From Hyphomicrobiales bacterium (lineage in GTDB: Bacteria; Pseudomonadota; Alphaproteobacteria; Rhizobiales; Phreatobacteraceae): 64,000 bases of DNA. The notes under the pieces were generated by a model that saw only the letters and a program-made list of their open reading frames with translations, had not been told where the DNA came from and searched no databases. The DNA lies in NCBI GenBank assembly GCA_017304475.1, contig JAFKKV010000026.1:1-64000 (forward strand), written 5' to 3'. Within the stretch, counting starts at the first letter, position 1. Each line of letters begins with the position of its first letter. Made by a program: the position numbers and the translations under genes. Shown here piece by piece: positions 1 through 8,102 of this stretch.

Positions 1-86
1 TTCGACAGCGATGGAATCACGACAATGCGGCAAGCGCAAATTGCAAGAAAACCGCCGGCCATCAGCCCAAAACCGGCAAACTCCAT
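1..86 (-). CDS. Start of a next operon gene (possible LivM permease), partial
   Basis: An open frame begins with ATG at 86 and runs off the left edge (28 codons visible). It lies 49 nt behind the stop of the LivH-type permease. The visible residues form one hydrophobic stretch (FGLMAGGFLAIC, then ACRIVVIP), as expected for a first membrane segment. Position in a Liv operon suggests the second permease, LivM, but no family motif is visible and the ribosome-binding site is weak. The call rests on context only. Confidence 0.35.
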   Translation of the reverse strand, partial: MEFAGFGLMAGGFLAICACRIVVIPSLS

Positions 87-135
87 GACCTGTCGGCGCC
101 GCTTCCTTGCACGATATCAACGGCCTGGGAGTTCT

Positions 136-945
136 TCACAGGCGACTGACGACGGTGCTGGCCGACGGTGCGATGACCGTCATCAGGCTCTGCACGATGC
201 CGACCAGGACGCCGGCGACGATGGCGCCGTAGAGCGAGCCGAGCCCGCCGATCACCAGCACAACGAAGGCGAGCGCCGTCATGTCGCCGCCCATGGTCGA
301 GGTCGCGCCCATCAAGGGCAGAGCCAGCGCGCCGGCAAGGCCGGCAAGCCCGGTGCCCAGCGCCATGCCGAAGGCCAGGAGCAGGTCGACATTGATGCCG
401 AGCGCCTGGGCCATGTGCGGCTTGTCGATGCCGGCCCGGATGAAGGCACCGAGCCGGCTGCGCTCGATCAGCAGCCAGACCGCGCTGATGACCAGCGCGG
501 AAAAGACGCTGGCGAAGATGATGTAGCGCGGCACCAGGGTGAAGCCGAGATCGACGGCACCCGACAGCCACGGCGGCGGTGCGGCGCTGAGGCCGATCGT
601 GCCCCAGCCGATGAGCAGACATTGCTCGATGACCAGCGCCACGCCGAACAGGATGATGAGCTGCGGCAGGTAGTCGCCGTCCTTGACCTGGCGCAGCACG
701 AGACGATCGAAGAACAATCCGGTCGCGGCACTGCCGAGCGCGGCGAGCGCCAGCGCCAGCGGGAACGGCACGCCGGCCTTGATCGCCGAATAGCAGAGAT
801 AGGCGCCGAGCGCGTAGAAGGCGCCATGGGCGAAATTGGGGATGTTGAGCAAGCCCTTGATGATCGACAGGCCGAACGCCATCAGCGCATAGATCATGCC
901 GATGGCGATGCCGTTGACCAGTTGGGCGAGAATGAGCCAGGTCAT
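136..945 (-). CDS. Branched-chain amino acid-type ABC transporter permease (LivH family)
   Basis: Inner-membrane permease of a hydrophobic amino acid uptake (HAAT) ABC importer, 269 residues, slightly shorter than a typical LivH of about 290. The N-terminus is a membrane helix followed by the family signature GLLNIPNFAHGAFYALGAY (about residues 29-48). Hydrophobic segments continue to the end, and a conserved LVIGGLGSLYGAIVAG stretch lies near residue 230. It starts 38 nt after the stop of the binding-protein gene, so the two are probably co-transcribed. Substrate cannot be read from sequence; despite the name, such systems also carry aromatic acids, amides and urea. Confidence 0.9.
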   Translation of the reverse strand: MTWLILAQLVNGIAIGMIYALMAFGLSIIKGLLNIPNFAHGAFYALGAYLCYSAIKAGVPFPLALALAALGSAATGLFFDRLVLRQVKDGDYLPQLIILFGVALVIEQCLLIGWGTIGLSAAPPPWLSGAVDLGFTLVPRYIIFASVFSALVISAVWLLIERSRLGAFIRAGIDKPHMAQALGINVDLLLAFGMALGTGLAGLAGALALPLMGATSTMGGDMTALAFVVLVIGGLGSLYGAIVAGVLVGIVQSLMTVIAPSASTVVSRL

Positions 946-983
946 CGAAAGCTTCCCTTTGCCGCGCCAGGGTCCGCCCCGGC

Positions 984-2210
984 TCAGAGCCCGGGCATCG
1001 CCTTGCAGGCGTTGAGGGCGGCCGGCTGCGTCTGGGTACTGGTCGCGACGATCTCGGCGAAATCGGTGGCCGTCTTCATCTCGGCCGCCGCCTTGCAGCG
1101 CACGACGAAATAGGGCCGCACGGTCTGGTGGGTCGCCGGGTCGACCGACATGGGACCGAGCACGCCGTCCCAGCGCATGGTTTCGAGCGCCTGCACGACG
1201 GCTGCGACCTCCGTCGACTTCGCCTGTTCCATGGCGAGCAGCAAGGAACGGACGGCATCATAGCCATAGGCCGCGGCATAACCCGGCGCGCCGCGGTGGC
1301 GCTGCTGGTAGAGCGCGACGAACTCCTTGTTCGCCGGCGTGTCGATGTCGGGATAGTAGTTCTGGCCGAGAATCATGCCGGTCCGCATCTCGGGTGCGAG
1401 TTCCGGCAATTGATCGACTTCGAGCGTCCAGGGGCCGACGACGGCAATCCCGCTTGCATCGAAGCTGGAGAACTGGCGGATGGCGGTCACCGCATCGGCG
1501 CCGGCGGTGTTGAGGAACAGGATGTCCGGCCGCGCCGTCACCACCTTGGTCAGATAGGAGGTGAACTGCCGTTCGCCGAGCGGGTGATTGTCATTGCCGA
1601 TCAGCTCGAAACCGAGTTCGGCGGCCACCACCTGGGTATATTTGAACAAGGCATGGCCGAACACGTAGTCGGCGCTCAGGCTGTAGATCTTCTTCTTGTC
1701 GGGATGGGCTTTCCTGACATGTTCGAGCGTGGCGCGCACCGCGGTATAGGGATGGGCCGACCATTGGAAGGTGTAGCGGCCGCAGCGCGAGCCGGTGAAA
1801 TCCTCCGAACCGCCGGCGGCATATTGCAGGAGCTTTTCGCGCTGGGCGACCTCGGATTCGGCGAGGCCGACGGCGCTCGAATAGGCGCCGAGGAAAAAGC
1901 GCATGCCGTCGCTGCTGGCCGCCTCCTGCACGCGCCGGACGCCGACGGCCGGCTTGCCTTCGTCATCGCGGGTGATGAGCCTGACCGGCTGGCCGAGGAC
2001 CTTGCCGCCGCGGGCCGCGACCGCCAGCGCCGCGCCCTGGCCGATCAGCTCGCCGGCAAAGGCGAATGTGCCGGTGCTCGGCGTGACCAGGCCAATGGTA
2101 ACCGGCCTGGCTGCGGCCGCCGTCTGGCCCCAGGCCATCTGCAGCGGCGACGCCGCCAGGACCGAGCCGGTGGATGCCAGAAGCGCCCTGCGTGAAATGG
2201 TCGATGACAT
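984..2210 (-). CDS. ABC transporter substrate-binding protein, LivK/Peripla_BP_6 family
   Basis: Periplasmic ligand-binding protein of the adjacent Liv-type importer, 408 residues from the ATG at 2210. That start is chosen because GGGAAGAGG lies just upstream and because the N-terminus is then a clean twin-arginine-type signal (SRRALLAS, then a hydrophobic stretch, cleavage near WGQTAAA). The open frame extends to 2360 but the extra 50 residues look unrelated. After the signal come VTIGLVTPSTGTFAFAGEL and the Rossmann-like lobes of Peripla_BP_6. It is first in the operon with livH and diverges from a TetR gene whose putative operator lies 150 nt upstream. Ligand unknown. Confidence 0.88.
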   Translation of the reverse strand: MSSTISRRALLASTGSVLAASPLQMAWGQTAAAARPVTIGLVTPSTGTFAFAGELIGQGAALAVAARGGKVLGQPVRLITRDDEGKPAVGVRRVQEAASSDGMRFFLGAYSSAVGLAESEVAQREKLLQYAAGGSEDFTGSRCGRYTFQWSAHPYTAVRATLEHVRKAHPDKKKIYSLSADYVFGHALFKYTQVVAAELGFELIGNDNHPLGERQFTSYLTKVVTARPDILFLNTAGADAVTAIRQFSSFDASGIAVVGPWTLEVDQLPELAPEMRTGMILGQNYYPDIDTPANKEFVALYQQRHRGAPGYAAAYGYDAVRSLLLAMEQAKSTEVAAVVQALETMRWDGVLGPMSVDPATHQTVRPYFVVRCKAAAEMKTATDFAEIVATSTQTQPAALNACKAMPGL

Positions 2211-2359
2211 GCCTCTTCCCCTCTTTTTGGTCGTGTCGACCGGGTGCGGCGGCGGGCGCGCGAAGGCATGGCCGGCAAGCCCTGGGCTTGCGGCGCTGTC
2301 CTTGATGCGACATCCCTTTCGCCAGGCCCCGTTTGATTTTCTCTGGTCAGGCAAATACA

Positions 2360-2377
2360 ATACGCACCGTTGCGTAT
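2360..2377. promoter_or_regulatory. Putative TetR operator in the divergent livK/tetR promoter
   Basis: Perfect inverted repeat ATACGCA-N4-TGCGTAT in the short gap between two divergent genes. It overlaps a potential TTG start at 2370, which argues that the regulator is translated from GTG at 2397. Size and position fit autoregulation by the neighbouring TetR protein plus control of the Liv operon. Binding is inferred. Confidence 0.6.
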
Positions 2378-2396
2378 GTCAATAAGGAAAGTGATT

Positions 2397-2996
2397 GTGA
2401 CCCAGCTTGTTTCCGTTCGGACCGGTCGACCGCGCGACCAGGCGGTCAATCGCGCGATCCTCGATGCGGCGCGCGAGCTGATCGCGGAACAGGGTTATGG
2501 GAGCTTCTCGATCGAGGCGGTGGCGGCGCGGGCATCCGTCGCCAAGCAGTCGATCTACCGGCGCTGGGCCTCGCGCGGCGCGCTGCTGATCGATCTCTAC
2601 ATGGATGGACTGGAAGGCACGCGTCCGCTGCCGGGCACCGGCTTCGGGCCGGACTTCAAGGCGCTGATGAGCCAGACGGTCGAGCGCCAGCGCGACATGG
2701 CCTATGCCAATGTGCTGAAGGGCCTGATGATCGAGGCGCAGAGCGATGCCGACCTGCGCGAGCTGTTCATCGCCAAGATCGTCGCGCCGCGCCGCGAGAC
2801 ATTGCGCCGGGTGCTGCAGCAGGCCACGAGTACGGGCGAATTACCGGCCGGCCTCGATATCGAGATGATGCTCGACCTGACCTTCGGCGCGGTCTGGTTC
2901 AACATGATTGCGACGGTCGACGGCATCCAGAGCGATTTTCCGGAGCGGGCGCTGGGTGTGTTCGAGACCTTGATGGCGACGCGGGCCGGGGCGTAG
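2397..2996 (+). CDS. TetR family transcriptional regulator
   Basis: DNA-binding repressor, 199 residues from GTG 2397 (TAAGGAAAG is about 7 nt upstream; a TTG at 2370 would sit inside the palindromic operator). The TetR_N helix-turn-helix spans roughly residues 20-65: AILDAARELIAEQGYGSFSIEAVAARA, then SVAKQSIYRRWASR. The C-terminal ligand domain is helical and resembles the TetR_C subgroup with a conserved RRETLRRVLQQA segment. It is divergent from the LivK-LivH operon and probably controls it and itself. Effector unknown. Confidence 0.85.
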   Translation: MTQLVSVRTGRPRDQAVNRAILDAARELIAEQGYGSFSIEAVAARASVAKQSIYRRWASRGALLIDLYMDGLEGTRPLPGTGFGPDFKALMSQTVERQRDMAYANVLKGLMIEAQSDADLRELFIAKIVAPRRETLRRVLQQATSTGELPAGLDIEMMLDLTFGAVWFNMIATVDGIQSDFPERALGVFETLMATRAGA

Positions 2997-3078
2997 GGCG
3001 TCCCGGATTCGGGTCGAACAGGTTCGCTGGATCCGTGATGGTCCGCCACGGTTAGGTCCGTGCTTTGCACCGAGGTCA

Positions 3079-3247
3079 GCCGTCCTTCGAGGCTCGCTGC
3101 GCTCGCGCCTCAGGATGAGGTTTGAGGAGCATGGCAGCAGCGGCGGTGCGGAATGTGCGACACGCTCATCGCTTCATGAGCAACGCTGGTGCAACTCTCA
3201 ACAAACCTCATCCTGAGGCGCGAGCGCAGCGAGCCTCGAAGGACGGC
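3079..3247. repeat. 46-bp perfect inverted repeat pair (repeat family A) in a convergent gap
   Basis: Two 46-bp copies (3079-3124 and 3202-3247) are exact reverse complements separated by 77 bp, so a transcript could form one very long hairpin. Each copy contains GTCCTTCGAGGCTCGC and CCTCAGGATGAGG, a repeat type I associate with rhizobial-group genomes. Related copies recur in this window at 39115-39162, 39249-39300 and 41213-41250. The pair lies between convergent genes (tetR and the urocanase-like gene), so it may act as a bidirectional transcription barrier. I see no gene in 2997-3288. Confidence 0.85.
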
Positions 3248-3288
3248 ATTGCTCTACGCAGAGCATCTCACTCCGAGGCCATTACACC

Positions 3289-4941
3289 CTAACGACCGCC
3301 TCCCAAAGCGATATGGCCGATGCCCTTGCGGGCAACCTCGTCGATCGCGTCGTCGTAACCGGCATCGGCATAACGCATGACGCCGAGCGAGGTGTCGTTG
3401 GTCAAGGACAGGTCGAGCCGCTCCCCGGCCTCCGGCGTGCCGTCGGCGATGAGCGTGACGCCGGCGCTGGTCATGTAGCCGGCATAGCCGCCGCCGCCGG
3501 AATGGATGGCGACGAGATCGGCCTTGGACGAACACAGCATCATGGCGTCGAGCAGCGGCCAGTCGGCGATCGCGTCGGAGCCGTCCTTCATGTTCTCGGT
3601 CATGATGTTGGGATGGGCCATGGCGCCGGCATCGAGATGGTCGCGGGTAAAGGCGACGGGACCGGCAAGCTCGCCCGCCGCGACCAGCTTGTTGACGGCC
3701 TGTGCCAGCGCGGTGCGTTCGCCATGGCCGAGCCAGGCGATGCGCGCCGGCAGGCCCTCGAAGGGCACATGCTGGCGGGCGAGCCTGATCCAGTTGGTGA
3801 CGATCCGGTTGTCCGGGAACATCTCCAGAAGGAGATCGTCGATGCGCGCGATATCGGCGCTGTCGTTGGACAGGGCGATCCAGCGGAACGGCCCGATGGC
3901 GCGGGCGAAGAGCGGCCGAAGGAAAGCCTCGGTGAAGATCGGGATGTCGAAGGCCCTGTCGACGCCACCCTCGCGCGCCTGGGTGCGGATGAGATTGCCA
4001 TTGTCGAAAACGATGGCGCCCTTGGCCTGGAAGCCGAGCATGGCTTCGACATGGCGGACGATCGAAGCACGGCTTTCCGCCATCAGCGTCTTCGGGTCGG
4101 ACAGGCGCATGGCCCGCGCCTCGGCCAGCGTCCGGGTCGCCGGCACGTAGCCATAGACCAGGTCATGCGCCGAGGTCTGGTCGGTGACGACATCGGGCAC
4201 GATGCCGCGCGCCAGGATCTCCGGATAGATCTCGGCGGCATTGCCTGCGAGACCGACCGACAAGGGTTGGCGGGCCGCGACCGCCTCGGCGATCAGCGCC
4301 AGTGCCTCGTCGAGATTGGCCGCGCGGCGTTCGAGATAGCCAATGGCCAGGCGCTTGGTGATGCGCTCTGGATCGATATCGACGACCAGCGTTGCCGCGC
4401 CCGCCATCCGGCCGGCGAGCGGCTGGGCGCCGCCCATGCCGCCGAGCCCCGCGGTCAGCACGAAACGGCCCTTCAGGTCGCCGCCGAAATGGCGCTCGCC
4501 AATGCGCATGAAGATTTCGTAGGTGCCCTGGATGACCCCTTGCGAGCCGATATATTGCCAATCGCCGGCGGTCAGCCCGCCCCAGCAGATCAGGCCCTTG
4601 TCCTGCAGCGCGTAGAAATTCTCGGCCTTGGCCCATTGGCCGACAATGTTGCAATTGGCCATGATCACGATCGGCGCTTCGCGATGCGTCCTGACGATGC
4701 CGATCGGCTTGCCGGACTGGACCAGCAAGGTCTGATCCTCGTCCATGGTCTTCAGCGCGCGGACGATGGCGTCGTGCGAGGGCCAGTCGCGCGCCGCCCG
4801 GCCGAGTGCCGCGTAGACGATGAGATTGTCCGGATCCTCGCCGACCGCCAGCACGTTTTCCAGGAGGCGCAACAGCCCCTCCTGGCGCCAGCCCTTGCAG
4901 CGCAGATCATTGCCCGAGGCGACCTGGAAATCTTCCCTCAT
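3289..4941 (-). CDS. Urocanase-family hydratase, probably not acting on urocanate (thiourocanate hydratase candidate)
   Basis: Cytosolic NAD+-dependent hydratase of the urocanase fold, 550 residues (true HutU is about 555). Conserved family blocks are LRCKGWRQE (13-21), TLLVQSGKP (71-79), the NAD-binding TAGLGGMGGAQP (163-174), VTDQTSAHD (252-260) and RDHLDAGA/DGSDAIADWPLL (433-464). Several residues characteristic of genuine urocanases are changed: the Cys of ARICWLG is Ala402, the Tyr of FDYGNN is Asn314, and HHGGGVG reads HSGGGGY (480-486). The gene follows a DUF917 gene with only a few bases between or overlapping them. Together these suggest an altered substrate, for example thiourocanate or S-methyl-thiourocanate. 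No histidine ammonia-lyase or other hut gene is nearby. Family membership is certain; substrate is inference. Confidence 0.8.
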   Translation of the reverse strand: MREDFQVASGNDLRCKGWRQEGLLRLLENVLAVGEDPDNLIVYAALGRAARDWPSHDAIVRALKTMDEDQTLLVQSGKPIGIVRTHREAPIVIMANCNIVGQWAKAENFYALQDKGLICWGGLTAGDWQYIGSQGVIQGTYEIFMRIGERHFGGDLKGRFVLTAGLGGMGGAQPLAGRMAGAATLVVDIDPERITKRLAIGYLERRAANLDEALALIAEAVAARQPLSVGLAGNAAEIYPEILARGIVPDVVTDQTSAHDLVYGYVPATRTLAEARAMRLSDPKTLMAESRASIVRHVEAMLGFQAKGAIVFDNGNLIRTQAREGGVDRAFDIPIFTEAFLRPLFARAIGPFRWIALSNDSADIARIDDLLLEMFPDNRIVTNWIRLARQHVPFEGLPARIAWLGHGERTALAQAVNKLVAAGELAGPVAFTRDHLDAGAMAHPNIMTENMKDGSDAIADWPLLDAMMLCSSKADLVAIHSGGGGYAGYMTSAGVTLIADGTPEAGERLDLSLTNDTSLGVMRYADAGYDDAIDEVARKGIGHIALGGGR

Positions 4942-6035
4942 GCGACATGGTCCAGGGCGTAGTCGACCAGCGGAATCCCCAGGGCTTTCTCGACATAGGG
5001 ATAGACGCTGCGATCGGTGGCGCTCGAGCTCAAGGGAATGCGGGCCTTGGCGATGTGCAGCACCAGAAGCTCCATGCCTTCCTTGATATGGCCCGCCGAG
5101 ATGGGCCTGCCCTCGGTGTCGAGGGTTGCGATCACATCCGGATAGGTCGAGGTGCGCTGGCCGGTCTCGTCCTCGGTCGCCATATATTCGTTCATCACGT
5201 GGAGCTTGCAGGCCTTGTTGCCGGCGCCAAGCGTGACCGTGCCGATGTCGAAGGCGTCATTGGTATAGACGAGGTTCTTGGCGCTGACCTTGCCCTGGAA
5301 CAGGATCGAGCCCTTGGCGGTGTCGCAGATCGCATCGATCACGGCGGCGCCGCCCTTCGGTTCGGCGGCGATGATGGCGGCGCCCAGTTCGAGCGCCCGC
5401 GAAATGCCGCCGAGCGCCGCGTTCTCGCGCACATAGGAGGCGCGCAGGGGATTGCGGCACGAGGCGATGAAGCCACCGGCCATGTCGCCGGCGGTGCGCA
5501 GGATGGGCGAGACCTTGGCGGTCGCGCCGCGCACCACCAGCTCGATATACTGGTTCTTGGCGCGATTGCCGCCGACCGCCGTCTGGATCACCTGCGCCGG
5601 CGAACCAGCCATGCCGATCGAGCCCATGTCGCCGGTCGGATGGGCCCGGATGTCACCCACCGCGTCGATCACCTTGGTGCCGAGAATGGCGCCCGGCAGC
5701 CAGGCATTGAGCGTCGAGGACATGCCGTTCTGCCCGATCATCAGGCCGTAGATCGGTGCGCCCAGCGCCTCCTGCAGCAGCTTGACCGCATTGACATAGT
5801 CGACGCCGAGCATCTGCCAGTCGGTATTGTCGCCGGGTGCGCCGATCGCCGCCGCGGTGGCGATCCAGGCATCGTCGGGCACCTCGTCCATGGAGACGAG
5901 CTCGGGCTCGCCGGCATTGACGGCCGCCGTGCCGAGCATGAGGCCGTGCCGGACCCAGCCGCCGCCGCCGGCCGCGAAGATCGATCCGCCCTTGACCGCC
6001 GCATCGACATCGGCGGCTTTCAGAATGCGTCCCAT
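4938..6035 (-). CDS. DUF917 / S-methyl-thiohydantoin desulfurase-type protein
   Basis: A 365-residue protein of the DUF917 family, renamed in Pfam after S-methyl-thiohydantoin desulfurase (S-Me-THD N and C domains). The glycine-rich N-terminal signature GGSIFAAGGGGWVRHG is at about 16-31. A central IGMAGSPAQVIQTAVGGN stretch and a C-terminal RPISAGHIKEGMELLVLHI stretch follow. The gene is first in a two-gene operon with the urocanase-like gene (4-nt ATGA-type overlap at 4938-4941). Its start is 37 nt from a LysR-box-like palindrome. If the family name applies here, it would remove sulfur or methanethiol from the ring formed by the hydratase product. That function is inferred from family and neighbour. 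Confidence 0.75.
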   Translation of the reverse strand: MGRILKAADVDAAVKGGSIFAAGGGGWVRHGLMLGTAAVNAGEPELVSMDEVPDDAWIATAAAIGAPGDNTDWQMLGVDYVNAVKLLQEALGAPIYGLMIGQNGMSSTLNAWLPGAILGTKVIDAVGDIRAHPTGDMGSIGMAGSPAQVIQTAVGGNRAKNQYIELVVRGATAKVSPILRTAGDMAGGFIASCRNPLRASYVRENAALGGISRALELGAAIIAAEPKGGAAVIDAICDTAKGSILFQGKVSAKNLVYTNDAFDIGTVTLGAGNKACKLHVMNEYMATEDETGQRTSTYPDVIATLDTEGRPISAGHIKEGMELLVLHIAKARIPLSSSATDRSVYPYVEKALGIPLVDYALDHVA

Positions 6036-6071
6036 GGCTCACTGTTCCCTTCGTCTGCCTGGTTTGCGGCC

Positions 6072-6089
6072 GGTGACGTTGCTGTTACC
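6072..6089. promoter_or_regulatory. Putative LysR-type regulator box
   Basis: GGTGAC-N6-GTTACC, an 18-bp inverted repeat with one mismatch, in the 147-bp gap between the divergent DUF917 gene and the double-HTH LysR gene. It lies 37 nt upstream of the DUF917 start and 94 nt upstream of the regulator start, a normal place for a LysR recognition site. Function is inferred. Confidence 0.45.
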
Positions 6090-6182
6090 AATCGTCCCCG
6101 CCCCGTTTCGCTCAACCGGAGAAAGACCGCCGAGGGCCGGGCGCCGCGCTGCGCGGGCCCGAAACCGAGACGGGTCGTCCTG

Positions 6183-7403
6183 ATGGCGCTGGAAATTCAT
6201 CCGCTGATCTATTTCGTCCGGACGCTGCAGCGACGCTCGATGAAGCAGGCCGCGGCGGATCTCGGCGTGCGCGGCTCGACCATCAGCCGGGCGCTCGGCG
6301 TGCTCGAATACGAGTTGGCGACCCGGCTCATCGTGCGCCGGCCCGACGGCATCGTCGCCTCCTTCGAGGGCGAGCAGCTCTACCGGACCGCCGTCCTGAT
6401 CCTGAACTGGACGGCCAGGTTGCCCGCCATCGTCCGGGGCGAGGCATCGCCCGGCGCCGGCACCGGCGAGAGCGCCGGTATCGGGCTTGCGGCGCTCACC
6501 GCGCTGCTGGCCGCGCCGGTCTCGCTGCGCACGCTCTCGCATTTCGCGCTCGCGGTGGAGGAGCGCAGCATTTCCGGCGCCGCGCGCCGGCTCGCCATCA
6601 CCCAGCCCACCCTCGGCCGGCGCATCGGCGACCTCGAAACCTTCCTCGGCGTCGCGCTGTTCGACCGCGGCCGCGCCGGGTCCGTGCCCAGCGCCGCGGC
6701 GCTCCGGCTGCATGCCTCGGTCGCCGAGATCGAGGCCCTGGCCAGCGCCATCATGAAGCGCGCCGATATCGGCTTCCTGCACCAGGTGCGCGACATCCGG
6801 CTCGGCTCGGTGATGCCGGCCGGCGTCGATAGCAGCCTCGCCGTCCTGCTCGCCCGGATCATCGAAGGTTACACCAAGCGCGACCGCAACCGCTTCGTCT
6901 CGGTCAGCACGGCGCCGGCCCAGCTCCTGATGGAGCAATTGCTCGCCGGTTCCCTCGATGCCGCGATCGTCGATATTCCGGAAGTGCCGGAGCAGTTCAT
7001 GCGGCTCGAAATCGCCCGCCGGCGGCTCTATGTCATGGCGCCGGCAGCGGCGCATCGGGACGACGACAGCGCCGCCGACCTGATCGGCCGGCTGCCGCTG
7101 GCCCTGCCGATGACCGGCACGGGCCTCAGGCGCGCCATCGACCAGTTGCTCGGCGCCGGCCTGCACGCGCCGCGCCGGACCATCGAATGCGGCTCGATCC
7201 CCGTGCTCATGCGCCTGGTGATCAACGGCGCCTGCTGCACCATCATTCCCGAGGGCTCGCTGCCGCACAGCGACCCGCGCGTCCGCGCCCTGCCTTTGCC
7301 GGGCACCGGCCTGACCACCAGCCTGATCTGGACGCCGGCGAAGCAGGCGAGCGCCCAGGTCCAGCTCATCCGCGAGCTGGTGCAGGAGCAGTCCTTCGGC
7401 TGA
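6183..7403 (+). CDS. LysR family regulator with two tandem HTH domains
   Basis: A 406-residue transcriptional regulator, about 100 residues longer than ordinary LysR proteins because it carries two winged-HTH (HTH_1) modules. The first is at about residues 5-65 (RRSMKQAAADLGV, STISRALGVLE). The second is at about 115-175 (RSISGAARRLAITQPTLGRRIGDLE). A LysR effector-binding domain follows from about 200 (IRLGSVMPAGVDSSLAVLL). It diverges from the DUF917/urocanase-like operon and converges with the amino-acid importer, so it is the obvious candidate regulator of both. The ATG at 6183 has no strong ribosome-binding site, but the reading frame only matches the family from there. Confidence 0.85.
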   Translation: MALEIHPLIYFVRTLQRRSMKQAAADLGVRGSTISRALGVLEYELATRLIVRRPDGIVASFEGEQLYRTAVLILNWTARLPAIVRGEASPGAGTGESAGIGLAALTALLAAPVSLRTLSHFALAVEERSISGAARRLAITQPTLGRRIGDLETFLGVALFDRGRAGSVPSAAALRLHASVAEIEALASAIMKRADIGFLHQVRDIRLGSVMPAGVDSSLAVLLARIIEGYTKRDRNRFVSVSTAPAQLLMEQLLAGSLDAAIVDIPEVPEQFMRLEIARRRLYVMAPAAAHRDDDSAADLIGRLPLALPMTGTGLRRAIDQLLGAGLHAPRRTIECGSIPVLMRLVINGACCTIIPEGSLPHSDPRVRALPLPGTGLTTSLIWTPAKQASAQVQLIRELVQEQSFG

Positions 7404-7436
7404 AACCGGTTGGCGGCGCGGCGCGGGCTTCATCGC

Positions 7437-8102
7437 TCACCCCGCGATCTTATGCTCGACGCGTGCGATCAGCCGAACCACCGGCCAAAGCAGGGCCAGA
7501 TAGATCAGTGCTGCGAGCACGAGCGGCGAGGTGTTGTAGGTGAGCGAGCGGGCGAGATCCGCCGAATAGAGCAGCTCCGGCACGGCGACGATGCTGGCGA
7601 GCGAGGTGAGCTTCACCAGTTCCATCGTGTTGGACAGGAGGTCGGGCAGCACGTTGCGCACCGCCTGGGGGAAGGTCACGTAGATGAAGGCCTGGGCCGC
7701 GGTCAGTCCGGTCGAGCGGGCGGCCTCGATCTGGCCACGCGGCACGCTCTCCACACCTGCCCGGTAGATCTCGCCGTAATAGCTGGAAGCATTGAGCAGG
7801 AAGGCGACGCAGATCGATCCGGTGGGACCGAGCCGGATGCCGGCAAAGGGCAGGCCGGAATGGATGAAGATCAAGAGGACCAGCGGCGGAAAGGCGCGCC
7901 AGAAGTCGATGAAGACGATGGCCGGCCAGCGCAGCAGCCGGCGCTTGCTGGTGGCCAGCAGCATGGTGCCGATGCCGCTCAGAAGGCCGATAGGGATCAG
8001 CAGCGCGCAGAGCAGCAGCGTGGTGACGAGCCCCTTGAAGATCAGGGGCGCCACTTTCAGCATGATCTCGAGGTTGAAGAACTCGCTGATGAAGATATCC
8101 AT
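7437..8102 (-). CDS. Polar amino acid ABC transporter permease (second)
   Basis: Inner-membrane subunit, 221 residues, of the His/Glu/Gln/Arg/opine (HEQRo) permease family. It shows FIDFWRAFPPLVLLIF and a cytoplasmic EAA loop (EAARSTGLTAAQAFIYVTFPQA, about 129-150), which contacts the ATPase. The start codon overlaps the stop of the first permease (TGATG), so the two are translationally coupled and probably form a heterodimer. It is last in the order binding protein, ATPase, permease, permease and converges with the LysR gene at 7403. Substrate is unknown; context suggests an imidazole or amino-acid-like compound. Confidence 0.88.
   Translation of the reverse strand: MDIFISEFFNLEIMLKVAPLIFKGLVTTLLLCALLIPIGLLSGIGTMLLATSKRRLLRWPAIVFIDFWRAFPPLVLLIFIHSGLPFAGIRLGPTGSICVAFLLNASSYYGEIYRAGVESVPRGQIEAARSTGLTAAQAFIYVTFPQAVRNVLPDLLSNTMELVKLTSLASIVAVPELLYSADLARSLTYNTSPLVLAALIYLALLWPVVRLIARVEHKIAG

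Noticed and set aside
25..1113. A 362-residue plus-strand open frame
   Set aside because: It is antisense to the LivH and LivK genes, has low-complexity Arg/Gln/Asp-rich composition and shows no family motif; a typical shadow frame in GC-rich DNA.
3289..4941. Simple annotation as HutU of histidine degradation
   Set aside because: No hutH, hutI or hutG nearby, and residues characteristic of urocanases are replaced; kept only as urocanase family.
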